DNA of 64,000 nt from Phycisphaerales bacterium (lineage in GTDB: Bacteria > Planctomycetota > Phycisphaerae > Phycisphaerales > UBA1924). Made by a program: the position numbers and the translations under genes. This document shows positions 59,639 through 64,000 of this stretch, one piece after another. The stretch covers positions 62,001 to 126,000 of the forward strand of contig JAGQON010000005.1 of the NCBI GenBank assembly GCA_020427395.1. Reading direction: 5' to 3'. Within the stretch, counting starts at the first letter, position 1. The number at the start of each line of letters is the position of its first letter. A model generated the notes under the pieces. It ran no database searches, had not been told where the DNA came from, and was given only the letters and a program-made list of their open reading frames with translations.

Positions 59639-60289
59639 TCACTCGATGAAGACCGCAATCTCATCGAGCGCTTTCCGCTGAAGGTCCGGCACGGTGCAGT
59701 CCTCGGCCGGGTATCCCATCGGGATGACCATGTACGGGCGCTCATGCTCGGGGCGCCCCAACACCTCACGCAGGAAGTTCATCGGGCTGGGCGTGTGCGT
59801 CAGCGTCGCCAGCCCCGCGTGGTGCGCGGCCGTGAGCAGCAGCCCGGTCGCGATGCCGACCGATTCGTTCAGGTAGTACACCTGCCCGCCGTCGTCCGTG
59901 GTTCGCAACGCCATGACGATCACCAGCCAGGGCACGCTGTCCATATACGCCTTGTCGGGGGTCGTCTCGAAGACTTCCAGGTCCTTGAGCCATCGCTCGC
60001 TGGCCTTGTTCGCGTAAAAATCCCGCTCGACCTCCTCGGCCGCCATCCGAATCCTGTGCTTGATCTCGCTGTTGCTCACCGCGATAAACCGCCACGGCTG
60101 CTTGTGCGCCCCGCTGGGCGCAGTGCCAGCGGCCAGGATGACCCGCTCGATGACCTCCCTGGGGACCGCTCGATCGGAAAACTGGCGCACGGTGCGTCGC
60201 TGGGACACGATCTCATGGAATCGGCTCACCGCGTCCAGGGCATCATGGGGTGGGGTGTATGCCTTGAGGGGGATCTGCGGTGTCTTCAT
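59639..60289 (-). CDS. Nitroreductase-family FMN oxidoreductase
   Basis: A 216-residue NAD(P)H-dependent flavoprotein. FMN-phosphate motif RRTVRQF (31-37), APSGAHKQPWRFIAV (about 57-71), and the C-terminal Y-M-V-I-P-M-G-Y-P-A-E-D. The arrangement resembles the iodotyrosine-deiodinase/BluB-like branch of the nitroreductases. Substrate unknown. ATG 60289 (MKTPQIPL) is chosen. It is divergent from the large exported protein; the 142 bases between must hold both promoters. Confidence 0.9.
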   Translation of the reverse strand: MKTPQIPLKAYTPPHDALDAVSRFHEIVSQRRTVRQFSDRAVPREVIERVILAAGTAPSGAHKQPWRFIAVSNSEIKHRIRMAAEEVERDFYANKASERWLKDLEVFETTPDKAYMDSVPWLVIVMALRTTDDGGQVYYLNESVGIATGLLLTAAHHAGLATLTHTPSPMNFLREVLGRPEHERPYMVIPMGYPAEDCTVPDLQRKALDEIAVFIE

Positions 60290-60431
60290 GATCGGTGTTC
60301 CCGTTCTCCCCTCGATATCGGCCTTCCGGCTGCAATGCAACGATGATAGCCGATTTCAGACCAGGCCTCGTGGGCCCGCAGACCGGGCGGAAATCTCCAT
60401 CCGCAGCGACACAACAGCCGATAACCGGGTC

Positions 60432-63260
60432 ATGCGCACCCGATCCGGGATCAGTCCAGCCCGCATGAGCCACATTCTCACGGGGGTCTTGTGCGCCCTG
60501 GGCACGGCTCACCCGGCCCACGCGCAGACGATCAATCGCCCCGCCAGCGCCGGACGCGTCGTCAAGGCCTTCGACTTCGAAGAGCAGGACACCAACCCGT
60601 TACCCATCCCATTCGGCTGGATCCGGGCCCAGGAAGACCCCGCCGTCCCGCGTGTCCGCCCGGGCTACCCCATCTGGAACCACGGCTCGCTCGACTACAC
60701 CAGCCCTGCATTCTCCGGAATCGGCTCGGTGATGCTGCCGACCAACGGCGGGTCCACCTCGCTCATGCTCCGTCACGGTGAGCTGAGCATCTTCCCGCAT
60801 GCCGACTACCTCGTCAGCGTCCGTGTGCGCACACAGGGCCTCGAGCATGCGCGTGCAAGGGTCGTGGCGACACTGCTCGATCAGTTCGGCGAGCCTATCC
60901 CGGCCTCGCGCGTGGAATCTCGACTCGTACGGACACGGGGCGAGTGGGATCAGATCGCGATCGAGATCGAAGGCCTCGAGCCCGACGCGGCCTTCATGCA
61001 ACTCGAGCTTGAACTGCTCCAACCCGAGCACCAGCCCAACGCCGACTCGCTGGCGTTCCAGGTCTGGCCCCAAGATTACAGCGGGGCCGCGTGGTTCGAC
61101 AACCTCATCGTCGCCCAGCTGCCACGGCTGGAGATCTCCACGGGTCACGCGGGCAACATCGTCGCTTCGAGTGAAGCGCCGAACCTTTCGGTGCTCGTTC
61201 GTGACCTCACGGGCGAGGAAATCTCCGCCAGACTCCGCGTGTACGATGTGCACGATCGGCTCGTAGACGAGCAGGTCGTCAGCGCGGACAGCCGACGCGT
61301 GCAACGCCAGTGCACCCCGGAACTCCCGGGCTTCGGCTGGTATCGGGCGCTGCTGGAGGTCAAGGTTGAGGGCCGGCTGGTGGGTGTACGGACGCTCGAC
61401 TTCATCTGGGCACCGCCAGAGAAACACGAGCCAGTTCTCAGCATATTCGGCATCGAGGGCTCCATGACCCACAGCAAGGTGCTCGAAGCGGCCCCCATGC
61501 TTATCGAGGGTGCCGGCGTAAGCAACGCCACCCTTCGGGTCTGGGACGCCACAACGCTCCCCGCAGACTTGCAGGACGGCTCGACGCTGTTCTCGCAGAT
61601 CGATGTGCTGCTGGCGCGCGGCGATCATCTTCGCTTCGAGCTCTCGAGGCTGCCACAGCCCCTCGCATCAACACTGGCAGTCGATCCACAACAGGTGCTC
61701 CCGGCCTTCAGTGATCCCAACGGCGAGTGGAGCCAGTGGGGCTCGACCATGCTCGACCGATACGGGCAACGCGTCCGCGCCTGGACCTTCGGAGACCAGC
61801 CCAGCGAAGAACCGCCCGCCAAGCTGCTGGGGCAGCTCGGGCAGGCCCGCGCCTCGCTCGAGGGCTTCGTGCCCGGCCCGATCGCCACCATCCCCTGGCC
61901 AATCGATCGCCCAATCCCCAGCGAACTCAGCGTGCCAGGGCTGCAGATCCAGCTCGAGGACAACCTGGCCGTCACGCCTGACGCCATCGTCTCGCTCGTC
62001 GAGCAGTGGGACGCGCAGCGAGCGAGCACCGCCGGCGCCGATGCGCCATCCCCAAGACTGGGCTTCACGCTCTCGCCTATCGATCACCCCGCGGACCGCA
62101 CCAGCGCCCAGACATGGACAGCGCTCGGATCACTGGCACGCAAGGCCATCTCGTTCTGGTGGGCGGCCCACCGCAGCGACGCCAGCCCGGACGACTTCGC
62201 GCTGGACCTGCGCGACGCCTGGTGGATCTCGGCGGGCAAACGCGGGCAGGTCATGCCCGCGCCAGAACTCATCGTCTGGCGCACGCTGGCGTCGCACCTC
62301 AGCGGTCGCGACGCAATCGAATCGCTCGAACTGCTGCCGGGCGTCAAGATGCTCGTCATCTCCGAAAGAGTGGTCGATCAGCTGGACGATGCGTACCAGT
62401 CGGATGTGCCACACGGCGGGCTCGTGCTCTGGCTCGATAAGCCCAGCATCGATCCCGTCATCCTCTCGCTCCCCCTCTCGATGAGCCCGGTCCGCGTGTA
62501 CGATGTGCTCGGCAACGAGACCGTCGTCGAGCCCATCCCCATGGGCAACATCGATGTCCCCACGCACAACATCGAGATCACTCGCTCCCCGCTGATCGTC
62601 GAGGGCGTCGATGCCGAGCTGGTCCGGTTCCTGAGCAACCTCCGCATCACGCCAGACACACTCGAATCGAGCTCCGGAGCGCACAAGCACCAGGTTCTGG
62701 TCGAAAACCCGTGGGGCGTCCCCATCGCCGGGCGGGTCTACATCGTCGAACCGGGCGGCTACACGGGACCGCCCTCGGACATCGACCGCTCGTGGGAGAT
62801 CGTCCCGCGTGTGCTTCAGTTCAACCTTGCGCCCGGCGAGCATCGTGAGCTGCCCGTCGACATCGCCTACTCGTTGGGCGAGATCGCCGGCGAGAAGGAG
62901 CTCGTCTTCGATGTCGAGATCCAGGCGGACCGCGAATACCCCACCATGCGCGTGCGACGCAGCATCGAGCTGGGGCTCTCGAGCGCCAAAATGTCGCTCT
63001 CGGCAAGGCGCAACGACGCGGGCATCACCGTGGTGAGCGCCGATGTGATCAACACACTCAACACCGAGCAGAACTTCGAGATCATCGCCATCGCGCCGGG
63101 CGAGGGGCGCATCCGCCGATCCATCAACTCGCTCCAGCCCGGACAGCACGCCGAGCGACAGTTCGCGTTCACCAAGCCCGTGCCCGGCGACGAGATCATC
63201 GTGGTCCTCCTGCCCCGCGATACCTCAACACGCCTCAACAAATCGGTGATCGTTCCCTGA
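60432..63260 (+). CDS. Large exported protein of unknown function
   Basis: A 942-residue protein with a signal peptide ending AHPAHAQ (about residue 31). After that it is rich in beta-strand, with FDFEEQDTNPLPIPFGWIRA near the start and a carbohydrate-binding-like pattern at about 55-200 (YLVSVRVRTQG). The C-terminal third (about 730-940) has Ig-like segments (NPWGVPIAGRVYIVEPG, FNLAPGEHRELPVD, TKPVPGDEIIVVLLP). No catalytic motif is recognised. ATG 60432 is chosen; ATG 60465 (MSHIL) is an alternative. Likely a secreted or outer-surface protein. Confidence 0.7.
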   Translation: MRTRSGISPARMSHILTGVLCALGTAHPAHAQTINRPASAGRVVKAFDFEEQDTNPLPIPFGWIRAQEDPAVPRVRPGYPIWNHGSLDYTSPAFSGIGSVMLPTNGGSTSLMLRHGELSIFPHADYLVSVRVRTQGLEHARARVVATLLDQFGEPIPASRVESRLVRTRGEWDQIAIEIEGLEPDAAFMQLELELLQPEHQPNADSLAFQVWPQDYSGAAWFDNLIVAQLPRLEISTGHAGNIVASSEAPNLSVLVRDLTGEEISARLRVYDVHDRLVDEQVVSADSRRVQRQCTPELPGFGWYRALLEVKVEGRLVGVRTLDFIWAPPEKHEPVLSIFGIEGSMTHSKVLEAAPMLIEGAGVSNATLRVWDATTLPADLQDGSTLFSQIDVLLARGDHLRFELSRLPQPLASTLAVDPQQVLPAFSDPNGEWSQWGSTMLDRYGQRVRAWTFGDQPSEEPPAKLLGQLGQARASLEGFVPGPIATIPWPIDRPIPSELSVPGLQIQLEDNLAVTPDAIVSLVEQWDAQRASTAGADAPSPRLGFTLSPIDHPADRTSAQTWTALGSLARKAISFWWAAHRSDASPDDFALDLRDAWWISAGKRGQVMPAPELIVWRTLASHLSGRDAIESLELLPGVKMLVISERVVDQLDDAYQSDVPHGGLVLWLDKPSIDPVILSLPLSMSPVRVYDVLGNETVVEPIPMGNIDVPTHNIEITRSPLIVEGVDAELVRFLSNLRITPDTLESSSGAHKHQVLVENPWGVPIAGRVYIVEPGGYTGPPSDIDRSWEIVPRVLQFNLAPGEHRELPVDIAYSLGEIAGEKELVFDVEIQADREYPTMRVRRSIELGLSSAKMSLSARRNDAGITVVSADVINTLNTEQNFEIIAIAPGEGRIRRSINSLQPGQHAERQFAFTKPVPGDEIIVVLLPRDTSTRLNKSVIVP

Positions 63261-63308
63261 TCCGGCTGGTTCATGCCGTAGCATTGTGTGAACCCCGGAG
63301 GTCGAATC

Positions 63309-64000
63309 ATGTTCAGACACTGGTTTTTCGCGATCGCGGCGGTGCTGGTGGCACTGATCGCGGTCATCGCCGTGTTCTGGCCCCCCGTCCTCTGGTCGCT
63401 GATCATCATCGCACCGCTCGTGCTGCTGGGGTTGTATGACTCAGTCCAGACCCGCCACACCATCCGGCGCAACTTCCCGCTCATCGGACACCTCCGCTAT
63501 CTCTTCGAATCCCTGCGCCCCGAGATCCAGCAATACTTCATCGAGCTCAACACCGACGCCTACCCCATCGAGCGCGAGGTGCGCAGCCTTGTCTATCAGC
63601 GTGCCAAGGGCGAGCTGGAAACCCAGCCCTTCGGCACCCAGCACGATGTCAACGCCATCGGGTACGAGTGGGTCGCCCACGCGCTGGTTGAGACCCAACG
63701 CCTAGAGCACGACCCGCGCGTCGAGATCGGCACCGGCCGCTGCGCCAAGCCCTACAGCGCCTCGCACCTGAACATCAGCGCCATGAGCTACGGATCGCTC
63801 TCACCCCACGCGATCGAGGCCCTCAGCCGCGGTGCCAGGATGGGCAACTTCGCGCACAACACCGGCGAGGGCGCGATCTCGCCCTACCACCTCCGCGGCG
63901 GGGGCGACCTGATCTGGCAGATCGGCACCGGCTACTTCGGCTGTCGCAATAGCGACGGCGGCTTCGACGACGCCGTGTTCAGCGACAACGCCTCGCAGGA
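63309..64000 (+). CDS. FMN-binding glutamate synthase family protein, N-terminal part
   Basis: 230 codons are visible; the gene runs past the window end. Two N-terminal transmembrane helices (about 3-24 and 28-46) precede RRNFPLIGHLRYLFESLRPE (54-73) and the start of the GltB2-like FMN domain (LNISAMSYGSLSPHAIEALS, NTGEGAISPYHLRGGGDLIWQIGTGYFG). Family members carry the FMN/Fe-S central domain of glutamate synthase without the amidotransferase part. Their real reaction is not established. GGAGG precedes ATG 63309. Confidence 0.9.
   Translation, partial: MFRHWFFAIAAVLVALIAVIAVFWPPVLWSLIIIAPLVLLGLYDSVQTRHTIRRNFPLIGHLRYLFESLRPEIQQYFIELNTDAYPIEREVRSLVYQRAKGELETQPFGTQHDVNAIGYEWVAHALVETQRLEHDPRVEIGTGRCAKPYSASHLNISAMSYGSLSPHAIEALSRGARMGNFAHNTGEGAISPYHLRGGGDLIWQIGTGYFGCRNSDGGFDDAVFSDNASQ

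Noticed and set aside
1-64000. tRNA, rRNA, CRISPR and IS elements
   Set aside because: Intergenic gaps were read for cloverleaf arms, rRNA blocks, spacer arrays and transposase motifs; none was found. Small RNAs cannot be excluded by eye.

Overview
The window looks like chromosomal DNA of a marine or aquatic planctomycete of the class Phycisphaerae. This is inferred from high-GC coding (apart from one gene), exported proteins ending in a VPLP-type tripartite sorting tail, a GD-rich dockerin-like tail, a lysine/alanine-rich histone H1-like protein, a periplasmic-type DUF5117-like metalloprotease, a NapH-like polyferredoxin fused to TPRs, and exported S74-chaperone proteins. No rRNA, tRNA, CRISPR array, insertion sequence or replication origin was seen.

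Layout. 1-5.8 kb (minus strand): a Cu/Zn-type permease, DUF2237, pdxJ, folC and pepA form a co-directional run. A small membrane-protein gene interrupts it and is flanked by a 57-bp direct repeat of the pdxJ start. 5.9-11.5 kb (plus): a Tat-type FAD oxidoreductase, nuoD, two small lipoproteins, a SASA-type esterase and nuoE, closed by a terminator. 11.5-14.1 kb: small housekeeping genes (tag, CBS protein, HIT protein). 14.3-24.1 kb: an exported BNR-like protein with dockerin-like tail, type II DAHP synthase, a polyferredoxin-TPR fusion, a histone-like protein, and three exported proteins with VPLP C-terminal anchors, two of which resemble Cys-Gln thioester adhesin domains.

24-31 kb: a DUF1450-like Cys protein; an exported trio (thioredoxin with CGPC, S74-chaperone protein, thioredoxin-fold paralogue without CxxC); an HxlR regulator divergent from an exported protoglobin and a small CPVC thioredoxin; a PH-like membrane protein; and an AAC(6')-like acetyltransferase. 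31.2-32.1 kb: one AT-rich gene with class III nucleotide-cyclase-like motifs. 32-44 kb: GDP-fucose synthase and GDP-mannose dehydratase (GDP-L-fucose supply), a GT-C-like membrane protein, a UbiA-type phosphoribosyltransferase, two membrane-anchored EEP-fold proteins, two related exported proteins and a large zinc metalloprotease.

44.3-57.3 kb: an exopolysaccharide locus in two divergent, tightly overlapping transcription units. The minus-strand unit encodes three left-handed beta-helix acetyltransferases, a GT2, two sulfotransferases, a GT4, a polymerase-like protein and a Wzx flippase. The plus-strand unit encodes a pyruvyltransferase, a GT4, a formyltransferase and a DUF3473-type polysaccharide deacetylase. 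Together with gmd/fcl this suggests a fucose-containing, sulfated, acylated and pyruvylated surface polymer. 57.3-64 kb: aroK, efp, a Tat-exported metallo-beta-lactamase-fold protein, a nitroreductase, a large exported protein of unknown function and a truncated FMN-binding glutamate-synthase-like gene.

All calls come from reading the translated sequence and recalling family motifs; no database search was run.
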